Shown piece after piece: positions 18,501-26,366 of a stretch of DNA of 64,000 nucleotides. Under the pieces are notes generated by a model. That model had not been told where the DNA came from, ran no database searches, and worked only from the letters and a program-made list of their open reading frames with translations. Positions within the stretch are counted from its first letter, which is position 1, and each line of letters begins with the position of its first letter. This DNA comes from Sinosporangium album (GTDB lineage: Bacteria; Actinomycetota; Actinomycetes; Streptosporangiales; Streptosporangiaceae), in assembly GCF_900100605.1 (NCBI RefSeq), contig NZ_FNCN01000007.1, positions 124,001-188,000 on the forward strand, read 5' to 3'. A program made the position numbers and the translations under genes.

Positions 18501-18850
18501 ACCCGGTGGAGCCACCGCCGGCCCTCGAACGGCTGGCCGGCGTCGCCCGCGTACACGATGTGGCCGGCGGGGTCCCAGCCGGTGACCGTGCAGCGGGCGC
18601 CGTGGAAGGTGACCCGCCGCGCGGCGCCGCCGTCGGCGGGCATCACGTAGACCTCCTCCGGGCCCTCCTCGCGCCCCACGAACGCGAGCCTCTCTCCCCG
18701 GGGCGAGAACCGCGGATAGGCGGCCTCGGCCACCCCCGCCGTCAGGCGGAACGCCCGGCCGCCGTCTGCGGGCACCATCCACAGGTCGTCTTCGGCGGCG
18801 AAGACCACCACGTCCTTGAATATCGTCGGGAATCGCAGGTAGGCGGGCAT
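15566..18850 (-). CDS. Tricorn protease homologue (S41 family)
   Basis: 1094 residues, the size of archaeal tricorn, a large cytosolic protease that trims peptides released by the proteasome. Order: N-terminal six-bladed beta-propeller with repeated [12 protein letters not shown]-type blades (about 1-300), second propeller (about 310-650), a C1 helical domain ([15 protein letters not shown]), a PDZ domain ([16 protein letters not shown]) and the S41 catalytic domain with [10 protein letters not shown] and [13 protein letters not shown]. The nucleophile is Ser at about 976, with the adjacent Asp, as in tricorn. A Pro/His-rich tail ends it. An acidic insert lies near residue 555. There is no signal peptide. 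Actinobacteria that own proteasomes often carry this gene. Confidence 0.93.
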   Translation of the reverse strand: MPAYLRFPTIFKDVVVFAAEDDLWMVPADGGRAFRLTAGVAEAAYPRFSPRGERLAFVGREEGPEEVYVMPADGGAARRVTFHGARCTVTGWDPAGHIVYAGDAGQPFEGRRWLHRVKPRGFPERLPYGPANSISYGPGGLVVIGRNTADPARWKRYRGGTVGDLWVGGPDGEFRRLLAIPGNLAAPCVVGRRVYFLSDHEGTGNVYSCTPGGGDLRRHTDHEDYYARNLSSDGRRLVYHAGGDLHLLDPAEGGSRRIDVRLRSSRTQRNRRFVDAEEFLDSAALNPDGSGLAITTRGKAFSMACWEGPVRAHGTPDGVRYRLLTWLPSRRHLVAAASDDGDREVLVLLPGDPDAPEAPLRPRPRGRGARRRPSQSPPDPVTGEIRLDHLDTGRAVTLTACPRHDRVAVTNHRNELIVVDLTSFPAVAQVVESSPFGRIEDPAWSADGRWLAYSRPVSAHSAAIHLFHVETGEVAAATRPLLRDYSPSFDPRGRYLYFLGQRVFNPVYDSLQFDMGFPLGSRPYAVALRTGTGSPFVPEPRPVTAKDDDEDDHAEEGDGDEEDAPPEVVIDVEGLADRVAAFPVPEAKYTRIVGIRNRALFSSLPVEGARGEDGDGEQTSGTLHQYDFKEQKSEVFATGVNEFSVGPDGATLLYRAERGLRVVRASEPPGDDESATRAGGWIDLGRVRVSVFPAAEWRQMFREAWRLQREHFWAEDMAGIDWDGVYERYLPLVDRVATRGELSDLLWELLGELGTSHAYESGGEYRPRPHYHQGKLGVDWRFADGLHVIHRIVEGDRWDPEATSPFTRPGVDVRPGDAVLSVDGRPVGAEVSPDERLVNLAGEEVLLTVARGDETRTVTVRALGDEQPARYRDWVEANRARCRERSGDRIGYIHVPDMGPDGYAEFHRGFLTEYDREALIVDVRYNRGGNMSALLLQKLSRRRLGYDHPRWGVPEPYPPESPRGPLVAITNEWAGSDGDIFSHTFKLLGLGPLVGKRTWGGVIGMWPRHQLADGTVTTQPEFSFAFEDVGWRLENYGTDPDVEVDITPQDYAGGVDTQLETAVDIALDLLAEHPAHTPDPAARPHPPGAHGTAL

Positions 18851-18910
18851 CGATCCTCATAGGCCGCAAGGCCGTGCAGTCCTGGGTATGGAGGGCGGCG
18901 GGACGAACAG

Positions 18911-18945
18911 ACCGGGCACCCGCGCCGCATGCGCGGATGCCCGGT
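18911..18945 (-). terminator. Hairpin downstream of the small basic-protein gene
   Basis: ACCGGGCACCCGCGC and GCGCGGATGCCCGGT pair around CGCAT with a single C/A mismatch. It lies between the basic-protein gene (stop at 19105) and the start of the tricorn gene (18850), so it most likely ends the basic-protein transcript. The 18946-19104 stretch between them is GC-rich with no gene. Confidence 0.6.
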
Positions 18946-19104
18946 TCGCGAGCAGGTCGGCTCGGGGCCGCCCGCGTCAGCGCGGCCGGGCCGCCCGCTG
19001 CGGCGCCCTCGCCTCCCGCCGACTGCGGCGGCAGGGCTCGCGCCCGCCGCTCACCGGCGTGCCGCCGCCGTGTCCGACGTCCTGCTCAGCGGTGTGGAGC
19101 AGGG

Positions 19105-19242
19105 TCACTGCTGCTGCTCCATGGAGGAGTCCTCGCGTTTGGCTTCGCGCTTGGCCTGCTTGTTCTCGCGGCTGGCCTTCATCGCGGCCTTCTTGCTCTT
19201 GCCGGTGGCCTTGGTGGGTTTCTTCTGGTTCTCCGTGTTCAT
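19105..19242 (-). CDS. 45-residue Lys/Arg-rich small protein
   Basis: ATG at 19242 to TGA at 19105-19107. The sequence opens MNTENQKKPTKATGKSKKAA, continues with alternating Lys/Arg/Glu/Ala, and ends EDSSMEQQQ. About a third of the residues are Lys or Arg, so it is likely nucleic-acid bound or a charged disordered protein. GGGGGAA lies 3 nt before the ATG, third positions are GC-rich and a terminator follows, which together make it a real gene. I do not recognise a named family. It has its own promoter region in the AT-richer 19243-19533 gap shared with the divergent DUF3040 gene. Confidence 0.7.
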   Translation of the reverse strand: MNTENQKKPTKATGKSKKAAMKASRENKQAKREAKREDSSMEQQQ

Positions 19243-19533
19243 GGTTCCCCCAACGTTGAACGGTGGATGCATACCATTTGTGCATCACGGCGGGTAATAC
19301 CCATTACGGAGGGTTATGCGGCTAAACTTAGAGTAAGGGGAGGGTTATGTGTTGCTTCGTTCCGTGAGTCGAACGTTGCGTTTCGTGTCCGCGTGGCGGC
19401 GCCGTTCGGTCGAACGCGTGTTCCCTTTGTGTGCGAAGGAAAAGTGAGAGTAATTCACCGGTCTAGAAACGGCTAATGATCTTGACGTTGGGGCAGAAAG
19501 TCGGCAACCACTTTGCGTTCTGGGAGGTGCGGC

Positions 19534-19818
19534 ATGGCCTGGTCACAGGACGAGGAGCGGGTGCTGGCCCAGATAGAGCACCACCTGGGCGATGAGGATC
19601 CGCGGCTCGCAGCTCGGCTCGAATCCTTCAACGAGCGTGTCCAGCGTCAAGAGAACGGCAGACGTCGCCGTGAGGCCAAGGAGGAGCGCAGAAAGAGCGG
19701 GCGCCGCGGGCCGCAGAGGTCGACGATCATCATCGCGATCAGCTGGCTGCTCATCACCGTCCTGCTCGTGACCCTCCTCGTCATGATCCTGCGCAACCCG
19801 GCCGCCCTGCCGATCTGA
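19534..19818 (+). CDS. DUF3040 membrane protein
   Basis: 94 residues. The N-terminal half is typical DUF3040 (SQDEERVLAQIEHHLGDEDP, RLAARLESF), followed by a strongly basic stretch (about 42-62) and one C-terminal membrane helix (TIIIAISWLLITVLLVTLLV). The family is widespread in actinobacteria with unknown function. The ATG at 19534 is chosen because GGGAGGTG lies 6 nt upstream. The 290-bp gap before it carries promoters for this gene and the divergent basic-protein gene; I see no other gene there. Confidence 0.88.
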   Translation: MAWSQDEERVLAQIEHHLGDEDPRLAARLESFNERVQRQENGRRRREAKEERRKSGRRGPQRSTIIIAISWLLITVLLVTLLVMILRNPAALPI

Positions 19819-19844
19819 TCCCCCCACCCGCGGACACCCGCGGA

Positions 19845-19863
19845 CCGCCCCTCCCCGGGGCGG
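19845..19863. terminator. Convergent terminator between DUF3040 and PBP genes
   Basis: CCGCCCC (19845-19851) and GGGGCGG (19857-19863) pair around a 5-nt loop in the 70-bp gap between two converging stop codons. Confidence 0.5.
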
Positions 19864-19888
19864 CCCGGGGCCGGCCGACCGGTCGGCG

Positions 19889-21520
19889 TCAGAGGCCGCG
19901 CAGGAAGTCCGCGGCGACCGGAGCGGCGACCTTCCCGCCCGCCTCGCCGCCCTCCACGAGCACGGAGAAGGCCAGATCGCCGCGGAAACCGATGAACCAC
20001 GCGTGCGTCGCCGTCTTCCCCTCGGGGGTGTCGTATTCCGCCGTGCCGGTCTTGCCGCGCGTGCCCGACGGCAGGCCGGCCGACTTGGCGGTGCCCTTGG
20101 TCACCACCGCCTTCATCATGTCGCGCAGGCTCGCGGCGACCCCGTCCGGCAGGGCCTTCGGCCGTGTCTTCTGCTTGATCGACGCAACCAGGGTGGGCGG
20201 ACGCCAGGAGCCGTCGGCGATGGCCGCCGCCACCGTGGCCATCATGAGCGGACTGGCAGTGATCTTGCCCTGGCCGAACGACTCGGCAGCGAGCTCCGTC
20301 TCGCTCCGCGCCTTCGGGAAACTCGCCTTGGCGGCGGGCACCCCGATGTTCAGCGGCTCGTTGAACCCGAACCACTCGGCCGTGTCGACCAGCTTGTCCG
20401 CCCCCAGCCGCTCGGCCGTCATGGGTGCGATCGTCGTGTTGCAGGAGTAGGCGAAGGCGTCGGAGAAGCTCAGCGAGCCGTGGTCGGCGTATTCCGAGTT
20501 GCGGAACCGCATGCCGCCGAGCGTTGCGAACCGCGGGCATTCGACCCGGTCGCCGGGGGACACCCCCTCGGCCAGCAGGCCGGCCGCCGTGACGCTCTTG
20601 AACGTCGAACCCGGCGGATACGCGCCGTTCAGGGCCCGGTTGAACCCGCCCAGGTTGTTCACCACCGCCAGGACCTCCCCGGTGGACGGGCGGACCGCCA
20701 CCAGGGACGCGGTCTTCTTCAGGTCCCGCACCGCGTCCGCGGCGGCCCGCTGCACCCTGAGGTCCAGCGTCGTCTCCACGGGTCTGCCCTTCTCGCCCTC
20801 CGCCTTGTGCAGTGTCCTCACCGGCTTGCCGTCGGCGCCCACCAGGCGGATCTCGGTGGCGGGGGTGCCGGCCAACTGGGTCTGGAAGGTCTCCTGCAGC
20901 CCGCCCCGGCCCACCGCGTCGCCCGCCTTGTAGGCCGAGCCGAGTCTCTTCACGTCCTTGTCGGTGGCCTTGTCCAGAAAGCCCACCAGCTGCTGCACCG
21001 ACCCGCCCGCATCGCCGCCGTCCACCCGGTCGCCCGACGCCGCGGTGATCGCGGCACGCGCCGGCCACACCGGCTTCAGCGCCAGGCCGCGGCCGTCGGC
21101 CAGATCGGGATGCGCCGCGGCGGGCGTCCAGGCCACCTTCCAGTGGCGGTCGCGCACCACGAGGTCCACGCCGCCCCGGTAGCTCCAGTCGCCCGCGTTC
21201 TTGAGCTTCAGCGTCGCGGTGAACGTCACCCGGGCGCGGTCTCCGTCGGGCTCCTTCGCGGGGTCGAGCTTCACCGACACCGACTCCACGCCGAGCGCCC
21301 GGTTCATCGTCTGGTAGGTCGTGGTGAAGGCGGCCTGGCGGGTCGCGAGCTCCGTGCCCATCGCGTTCAGATCGCCTTGCTCCCAGGCCCGGGTGAAGCG
21401 CTCGGCCACGCCTTCCGGCGTGCCCCGAGTGTGGAGCAGGTAGTAGGCGCCTCCCGCCACTCCTGCGGTCACGACGAGAGCCGTGACGGAGACGATCGCG
21501 ATCGAACGGCGGCTAGGCAC
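19889..21520 (-). CDS. Class B penicillin-binding protein (MecA_N-type)
   Basis: 543 residues. An N-terminal signal anchor (IAIVSVTALVVTAGVAGGAYYLL) precedes an NTF2-like MecA_N domain (about 35-150), a reduced dimerisation domain, and a transpeptidase domain that crosslinks peptidoglycan. Catalytic motifs are complete: STFK (nucleophile Ser, in YPPGSTFKSV), SCN (in FAYSCNTTIAP) and KTG (in GKTGTAEYDTPEG). The MecA_N domain is found in PBPs of low beta-lactam affinity and in many actinobacterial PBPs. The start is GTG at 21520 with GGGGGT upstream. Confidence 0.9.
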   Translation of the reverse strand: MPSRRSIAIVSVTALVVTAGVAGGAYYLLHTRGTPEGVAERFTRAWEQGDLNAMGTELATRQAAFTTTYQTMNRALGVESVSVKLDPAKEPDGDRARVTFTATLKLKNAGDWSYRGGVDLVVRDRHWKVAWTPAAAHPDLADGRGLALKPVWPARAAITAASGDRVDGGDAGGSVQQLVGFLDKATDKDVKRLGSAYKAGDAVGRGGLQETFQTQLAGTPATEIRLVGADGKPVRTLHKAEGEKGRPVETTLDLRVQRAAADAVRDLKKTASLVAVRPSTGEVLAVVNNLGGFNRALNGAYPPGSTFKSVTAAGLLAEGVSPGDRVECPRFATLGGMRFRNSEYADHGSLSFSDAFAYSCNTTIAPMTAERLGADKLVDTAEWFGFNEPLNIGVPAAKASFPKARSETELAAESFGQGKITASPLMMATVAAAIADGSWRPPTLVASIKQKTRPKALPDGVAASLRDMMKAVVTKGTAKSAGLPSGTRGKTGTAEYDTPEGKTATHAWFIGFRGDLAFSVLVEGGEAGGKVAAPVAADFLRGL

Positions 21521-21860
21521 GTGTACCCCCCGGTGACTCGTCGACCTTACGGCTGGACAGCCTAGCGTTCAGCAAAACCGGAATTGTCACCTTTCGTCGG
21601 GATCTGCTGCGCTCGCTCTTGGTGAAGACGCAACAGATTTGAAACGCCCGTGGCGGACCGGTGGTTCTTCGACCTGCGATCCGGGGGGCGTCGTCCGCGA
21701 GGCCGGCAGTCCCGGCGCGCGGACGAACGGCGGCAGCCCCGACGGCCGGCACCTGAAGGGCCGGGCGGGGCGAGGACGTCGGCGGATCGCCAGGTCAGAA
21801 CGGGTGCGGTGGGTGACGCCCGCGGCAATGCGCCGCTCCCGCCCGACGTAGCATGCGCAT
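21521..21860. other. Intergenic region, no gene seen
   Basis: The 340 bp between the divergent PBP and AraC genes. The half beside the PBP gene is AT-richer (around 21560-21640) and should hold its promoter. I see no ORF with proper codon bias and no clear repeat. Confidence 0.5.
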
Positions 21861-22325
<465 letters not shown>

Positions 22326-22330
22326 CCGCC

Positions 22331-22741
22331 ATGGACATCACCATTCATCAGACATTCCTCCCTCACGATGATCCGGAGGCATCCCTCGCCTTCTATCGCG
22401 ACATCCTCGGCTTCGAGGTGCGCAACGACGTCGGATACGGCGGGATGCGCTGGATCACGGTCGGCCCCGCCGGACGGTCCGGCGCGGCCATCGTGCTGCA
22501 TCCGCCGGCCGCCGACCCCGGCATCACCGACGACGAGCGCCGCCTCATCGCCGAGATGATGGCCAAGGGCACCTACGCCAGTATCATCCTGGCCACCGCC
22601 GACCTCGACGGCGCCTTCGAGCGCCTGCAGGCCGCCGGCGCCGAGGTCGTCCAGGAGCCGGTGGAGCAGCCGTACGGCGTGCGCGACTGCGCCTTCCGCG
22701 ACCCCGCGGGCAACATGGTCCGCATCCAGGAGGTGCGCTGA
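22331..22741 (+). CDS. VOC family protein, partner of the AraC regulator
   Basis: 136 residues of the glyoxalase/VOC fold (HDDPEASLAFYRDILGFEV at the start, VRDCAFRDPAGNMVRIQEV at the end). The start is ATG at 22331 or the in-frame GTG at 22322, whose GTGA overlaps the AraC stop, implying coupled translation. The substrate is unknown; related pairs are often annotated as glyoxalase or antibiotic-resistance-like. Confidence 0.85.
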   Translation: MDITIHQTFLPHDDPEASLAFYRDILGFEVRNDVGYGGMRWITVGPAGRSGAAIVLHPPAADPGITDDERRLIAEMMAKGTYASIILATADLDGAFERLQAAGAEVVQEPVEQPYGVRDCAFRDPAGNMVRIQEVR

Positions 22742-22925
22742 GCCGTCCGGCGACCGCCGCGCCCCCCTGGGGCGCGGAAGATGCCGCGCCGCGACGCCGG
22801 CCGAGTGAGCGCCGGGGCCGGCCCGTCCGCGGGGGCACGGAGCCGCGGGCCAGGGGAGCGGCCAGGGGAGCAGGGGAGCGCGGGGGCATAGGGCGGCGCG
22901 GGGGAGAGGGCGGCGCCGCCGGCCG

Positions 22926-23900
22926 TCAGTCGCGGGGGCGCGGTCGGGGAGCCTGCTGCTCCAGGCGTTCGACGCGCTGGAGGAGGGGCTGGAGTTCCGC
23001 CCGGACCGCCGCGGCGACCGTCGTGGCGATCAGCGACGCGGCGTCGGCGGCCACCCCCGGCCCCGCTGCGCCCGGCCCGCCCGCCGCGCCTGGCCCGTCC
23101 GTCGTGCCCGCGCCGGCCGTTTCTGTCTGAGGCCCTGCCGGGGGTCGGGCGCCGTGCCGTACGGCCTGGGCCCGGAGGTGGACGTATCCCGCGAGAGCGG
23201 CGGTCACGGCCCGCCGGGTCGGCTTCGGCTCGGCGCCCGCGGTGCGGAGCAGCCGTCCGCCGCGGCCGTCGGGCTCGCTCACAAGCCCCAGGAGCAGGTG
23301 CTCGCATCCGACGTAGTTGTGCCCCAGCGCGACCGCCTCGGTGGCGGTCAGCTCCAGCACGTGGGCGGCGTGAGCGCCGAACCGCGACGCCGCAGGGCCC
23401 TCCGCGGCGGCCTCGCCCCCGCCCGCGGAGCCGGCGGAGCCGGTGGGGTCTGCGGAGCCTATGGGGCCGGTGGAGCCCGTGGTGGATGCGGCGTCGGGCC
23501 CGGCCGGAGGGCTTGGAGGGGCCGGGCGATCGGACGCGCCGGCGAGCAGGCGCTCCAGATGGCCGGGGTCGATCTCCATGGCCCGCAGGACGTGCAGCGC
23601 CAGGCTGGTTCCCTCGGAGAGCAGGCCGCCGAGCAGGTCCTCGGTGCCGACCTCGGGTGCCCCCCGGCGTCGCGCCCGCTCCACGGCCAGCCGGATCGCG
23701 GTGCGGGTGCGCTCGGTGAAGTGGGAGAGCCGGGTGAGGGACTCCTCCGAGGAAAGGTCGCCCAGAGAGGTCGCCCTGATCGCGGCGACCCGCTGCACGG
23801 CCTGCTCCAGGGCGCGCTGGCATATCGCCGAGACGGGCACGCCCGTCTCCTTGACGCTCTCGGCGAGATCGTCGGGCAGGTAGATGTTGATCTTCGGCAT
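22926..23900 (-). CDS. Ribbon-helix-helix / double Clp_N fusion protein
   Basis: 324 residues. The first 36 (MPKINIYLPDDLAESVKETG, then VPVSAICQRALEQAV) look like a ribbon-helix-helix DNA-binding or dimerisation unit. Two Clp_N-type repeats follow (about 50-115, with VGTEDLLGGLLSEGTSLALHVL, and about 160-240, with VGCEHLLLGLVSEPDGRGGRLL), separated by a Gly/Ser/Pro linker. A Pro/Ala-rich segment leads to a C-terminal coiled coil (VRAELQPLLQRVERLEQQ). There is no AAA+ ATPase part, so it is not a Clp unfoldase; a regulator sensing Clp-type substrates is a guess. The ATG at 23900 follows GGAGG. Direct repeats of TATAACCC lie just upstream. Confidence 0.82.
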   Translation of the reverse strand: MPKINIYLPDDLAESVKETGVPVSAICQRALEQAVQRVAAIRATSLGDLSSEESLTRLSHFTERTRTAIRLAVERARRRGAPEVGTEDLLGGLLSEGTSLALHVLRAMEIDPGHLERLLAGASDRPAPPSPPAGPDAASTTGSTGPIGSADPTGSAGSAGGGEAAAEGPAASRFGAHAAHVLELTATEAVALGHNYVGCEHLLLGLVSEPDGRGGRLLRTAGAEPKPTRRAVTAALAGYVHLRAQAVRHGARPPAGPQTETAGAGTTDGPGAAGGPGAAGPGVAADAASLIATTVAAAVRAELQPLLQRVERLEQQAPRPRPRD

Positions 23901-23930
23901 CACGGGCCTCCGGTTCAACACGGACAGGTC

Positions 23931-23949
23931 TATAACCCGTTTATAACCC
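23931..23949. promoter_or_regulatory. Direct repeats, possible RHH autoregulatory operator
   Basis: TATAACCC at 23931-23938 and again at 23942-23949, an 11-bp period (one helical turn). On the coding strand they read GGGTTATA and overlap -10-like TATAAA and TATAGA boxes 30-50 bp before the RHH-Clp_N start. RHH proteins commonly bind such phased short repeats, so autoregulation is likely but unproven. Confidence 0.5.
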
Positions 23950-24000
23950 CATCTGGTCGGAGGTGTAAAGACCTGGCGGGAGGTGGAGGCCGGGACGTGG

Positions 24001-24040
24001 AGAAACGAAAGACCCTGCCCGGTGATCACCGGACAGGGTC
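24001..24040 (-). terminator. Rho-independent terminator / attenuator
   Basis: A near-perfect 30-bp palindrome at 24011-24040 (GACCCTG ... CAGGGTC, central CCGGTGATCACCGG, one mismatched pair) is followed on the minus strand by the T-rich TTTCGTTTCT (24010-24001). It faces leftward, 110 bp before the RHH-Clp_N start, so it either ends a separate small RNA or attenuates that gene. Confidence 0.65.
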
Positions 24041-24163
24041 CAACGCGTAGGGCCGATGTGGCGGTCGCCTCCTCGGCGAGAGGCACAACACGGCTCCAGC
24101 CGAACGGTATTCCGTGAAGGCGGTAATTTGCGGCCCGGGGGACACAGACCACATCGGCCACTT
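24011..24163 (-). ncRNA. Candidate structured RNA upstream of the RHH-Clp_N gene
   Basis: On the minus strand GGCCGATGTGG (24159-24149) pairs exactly with CCACATCGGCC (24061-24051), an 11-bp closing helix. The 87 nt between can form small hairpins: ACGG-AATA-CCGT, CGGC-TGGA-GCCG and TCGCC-GAGGA-GGCGA. The terminator at 24011-24040 follows within 10 nt. A promoter-like pair of boxes lies just before the helix. It does not match the conserved cores I know for TPP, cobalamin, FMN, glycine, SAM or c-di-AMP riboswitches, SRP RNA, tmRNA or RNase P RNA. It could be a free small RNA or a leader controlling the gene to its left. Confidence 0.4.
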
Positions 24164-24169
24164 GACTCT

Positions 24170-24195
24170 AACGGACTCTCGGGGGTCCTTATTCC
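24170..24195 (-). promoter_or_regulatory. SigR-like promoter for the candidate RNA
   Basis: On the minus strand GGAAT (24195-24191), an 18-nt spacer, then GTT (24172-24170). The SigR-type consensus of actinobacterial ECF sigma factors is GGGAAT-N18-GTT. Predicted transcription would begin within a few bases of the closing helix at 24159. This reading rests on short motifs only. Confidence 0.35.
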
Positions 24196-24581
24196 ATGGG
24201 GAGCCCCGCAATCGTCAAACCTCTGTCAGGGGTCGGTCAGCCGAGCCGTCCCTCACGGCTCCGGCCGAGGCCGGTGAGCGGCGTGAAAGGGCTCTGAGCA
24301 GCATAGATGCCCGTGCTGGAGGCTGCTGCCCACCTCCGCGCGATCCGGCGAAACTTCTCTCCCCCGCCTTCAAGTCCCTTCCCCGCCGGCGGGAACCCGG
24401 GCGAGTCGTACGGCGCCGGCCTCGATTCCACGCGCCTGCGGGCGCCCACGGGCCGCCCCGGACCGTGGCGCGGATGCGGTCCGGGGCGGCCGGTTCGCGG
24501 AGCCCTGGCCGAGGCCGTGGGGTCCCGTGCCGGCGGGCCTCGCCGGGAGGGGGCGGGCGCCGGGCCGCTCGGTGCCCGCCG

Positions 24582-24625
24582 CGCCGGTTCCACGCCGGTT
24601 CCACGCCGGTTCCACGCCGGTTCCG
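24582..24625. repeat. 11-bp tandem repeat x4
   Basis: CGCCGGTTCCA at 24582-24592, 24593-24603 and 24604-24614, then a fourth copy ending in G (24615-24625). It is non-coding, in the gene-poor kilobase, just past the stop of the 27-codon ORF. Confidence 0.85.
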
Positions 24626-24695
24626 CTCCGCCCCCGCGGGGTGCGGAATCCGTGGAGTGGCGAGGCATGGAGGCGCTGCCCTACCGAAGGCCGGG

Positions 24696-24779
24696 CTAGA
24701 GGGAGGCGGGCGCGTCCGCCGCGGGGGAGGGGGCCGCCTCGTATTCGTAGGGGGCGGGGAGAATTCCGTTCTCGTTCAT
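24696..24779 (-). CDS. Possible 27-residue peptide gene
   Basis: ATG at 24779 to TAG at 24696-24698. The peptide opens MNENGILPAPYEYEAAPS and ends ADAPASL: acidic first half, Pro/Ala-rich second half, no Cys. Nearly all third positions are G or C, and an AGAAAGAAGAA purine run precedes the ATG by 5 nt, which favours translation. No RiPP enzyme, transporter or receptor lies close by, and I do not recognise the family. It could be a leader or signalling peptide, or chance. Confidence 0.3.
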   Translation of the reverse strand: MNENGILPAPYEYEAAPSPAADAPASL

Positions 24780-25169
24780 GGTGGTTCTTCTTTCTGAGTC
24801 GAATGTTCATCGGGGGGGCGGCCCCGGAGGGCCGATATGGCGACGCCCTGGAAGAGGGTTCCGTCCTCTCCGGGCAGAGCGTCGGCGGTTACCGTGGTCG
24901 GGTGTCCGCCGGTGGCGCGGAGTCGAGGTGTACGCGCGCCTCCCGATGGGGTGTTGACCGTCGGCATGATGAGCATTTTTCGTCGTATTTCATAACCCTA
25001 AGGGCGGGAAATCCGACCTTGAGAGGGGGGTTTTCCTCCGGGGTCCCCGGCGGCGACGCGAAACGCTCGATGACGACGCTGGCATTCGCGCCCAGCGGGT
25101 GGCAAGGTGATCCTCCGGGGTGGGATGCTGGGACACCCCGACCCAGTGTGAACTGTGTCTTTGCCGCTC

Positions 25170-25191
25170 CTGTGGGATGTCTGTGGGATGC
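25170..25191. repeat. 11-bp direct repeat upstream of the XRE gene
   Basis: CTGTGGGATGT (25170-25180) is followed directly by CTGTGGGATGC (25181-25191), 66 bp before the xre start. The one-turn spacing fits a protein-binding site, perhaps for the XRE protein itself. Confidence 0.4.
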
Positions 25192-25256
25192 CTGCGGGGC
25201 GGCGTCCCCGCCGTCGGCGCGCTGTGTCGGGCCCGCTCCTTTACGCGGAGGGCACG

Positions 25257-26057
25257 ATGGCGCAGTCTGAGGCGGTCGAACAGTTCGCGGCGCGGCTCCG
25301 CATGCTGAAAGAGCGCTCGGGAATGAGTTTCGAGGCGTTGGCCGGGCGGACGGGAATAAGCGGCTCCAGCCTTCACCGATATTGTTCGGGAATAAAGCTT
25401 CCCGTCGGATTCGGCGCTGTCCATTCATTCGCCAAGGCGTGCGGCGCGACAGCCGAGGAATTGCGGGATCTGCATAGGCTGTGGGCTCTCGCCGACGCCG
25501 ACCGCTCCCTGCCGCCTCGGAATGCGGGCGACGATGCCGGCCCTCCTGGTCCGGTCGCTCCGCCGACCGGGGACAAGACGGCTGTCCGGAGGCCGCTGGC
25601 GCGGCAGGGAGCCCGGACGTGGGTGCCGGCGGCGTCCGGTGCCGTGCTGCTCGGCGTGGCGGCCTTCGTCGGAGTCCTGCGCTGGGGCGGTCACGACCCC
25701 ATGCCGGCGCCCCCGGGCACGGCCCCCGGCGCGACCCCCACGACCTCGCCGATCAGGGTGTTCAACACGGAATACGGCTGCCGGCACGGCGCCGGGCGGC
25801 TCCCGGCGTGCAGCCTGGGGCTGGCGCGTGATCCGCGGCTGAGATACGACGTCGCCAATGTGGTCGAGCACCGCGTGTGGCACGGCGACCTCCTGCGGAC
25901 GGACTGCGTCTTCTACGGCGGGTGGCGCGTGCTCGACGAGGCGGGTGTCAGCAGCACGAGGTGGTACCGCGTGCGCCTGCCCGGCGCCGGGGGCGGTGTC
26001 GCGTGGCTTCCCGGCGTGCGCACGAAGGACACCATGAAGCTGCCGGCCTGCCGCTGA
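25257..26057 (+). CDS. Membrane-anchored XRE-type regulator
   Basis: 266 residues. The N-terminal Cro/CI helix-turn-helix (about 8-65: FAARLRMLKERSGMSFEALA, then SGSSLHRYCSG) is followed by a Pro-rich linker, one membrane helix (WVPAASGAVLLGVAAFVGVL, about 118-137) and an extracytoplasmic domain of about 110 residues with five Cys (in EYGCRHG, LPACSLG, RTDCVFY and KLPACR) and Trp/Tyr-rich SH3-like strands. DNA binding inside and a disulfide-type domain outside suggest a one-component envelope sensor. GGAGG at 25247-25251 fixes the ATG. The target genes are unknown. Confidence 0.8.
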   Translation: MAQSEAVEQFAARLRMLKERSGMSFEALAGRTGISGSSLHRYCSGIKLPVGFGAVHSFAKACGATAEELRDLHRLWALADADRSLPPRNAGDDAGPPGPVAPPTGDKTAVRRPLARQGARTWVPAASGAVLLGVAAFVGVLRWGGHDPMPAPPGTAPGATPTTSPIRVFNTEYGCRHGAGRLPACSLGLARDPRLRYDVANVVEHRVWHGDLLRTDCVFYGGWRVLDEAGVSSTRWYRVRLPGAGGGVAWLPGVRTKDTMKLPACR

Positions 26058-26108
26058 TCTCCCTCACGCGCCCGGACGCCCGGTGCCGACCCCCGGATCG
26101 GCGCCGGC

Positions 26109-26318
26109 GTGGGGGGACACATCGGCGCACCGCGAGAGGAGGAACTCACGCTCAGCGTCGGTGCCGACGAGGTCGAGAGCCTTGCCGTACCACCGGACCG
26201 CCTCCTCGTGTCGCTGTCGACGGTCAAGACGCATCTGGGCAGCATCTTCGCCAAGCTCGGTGTCAAGAATCGGGTTGGGATCGCAGCTTGGGCGTGGGAA
26301 TCCGGCGTGATGAGCTGA
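26109..26318 (+). pseudogene. LuxR-type DNA-binding domain remnant
   Basis: The last 40 codons (LLVSLSTVKTHLGSIFAKLG, then VKNRVGIAAWAWESG) are a classic C-terminal LuxR helix-turn-helix, normally preceded by about 150 residues of receiver or sensor domain. Here only 29 unrelated residues precede it. It is most simply a decayed NarL-type response regulator whose front was lost. Confidence 0.7.
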
Positions 26319-26366
26319 GCAACGGGGGTGCCGGGATACAGGTGAATCAGTATTGTCTGTCGGTGC

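Larger units (their letters stand above)
24197..25256. other. Gene-poor kilobase
   Basis: Apart from the 27-codon ORF at 24696-24779 I find no credible gene. Long frames here are open only because of GC content and lack family-like sequence. Contents: an 11-bp tandem repeat (24582-24625), an AT-richer pocket at 24960-25020 with a 9-codon ATG frame too short to judge, and the promoter side of the XRE gene. It marks the left boundary of the accessory region. Confidence 0.5.

Noticed and set aside
24140-24230. Possible tRNA or tmRNA near the 11-bp helix
   Set aside because: The 7-bp acceptor-like pairing exists, but there is no TTCGA T-loop, no D-loop and no anticodon arm in register.
24370-24810. 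Long minus-strand frame beginning MNIRLRKKNHH
   Set aside because: Arg/Pro/Gly-rich composition with no family motif; its open length is explained by GC content, and it overlaps the better-biased 27-codon ORF in another frame.
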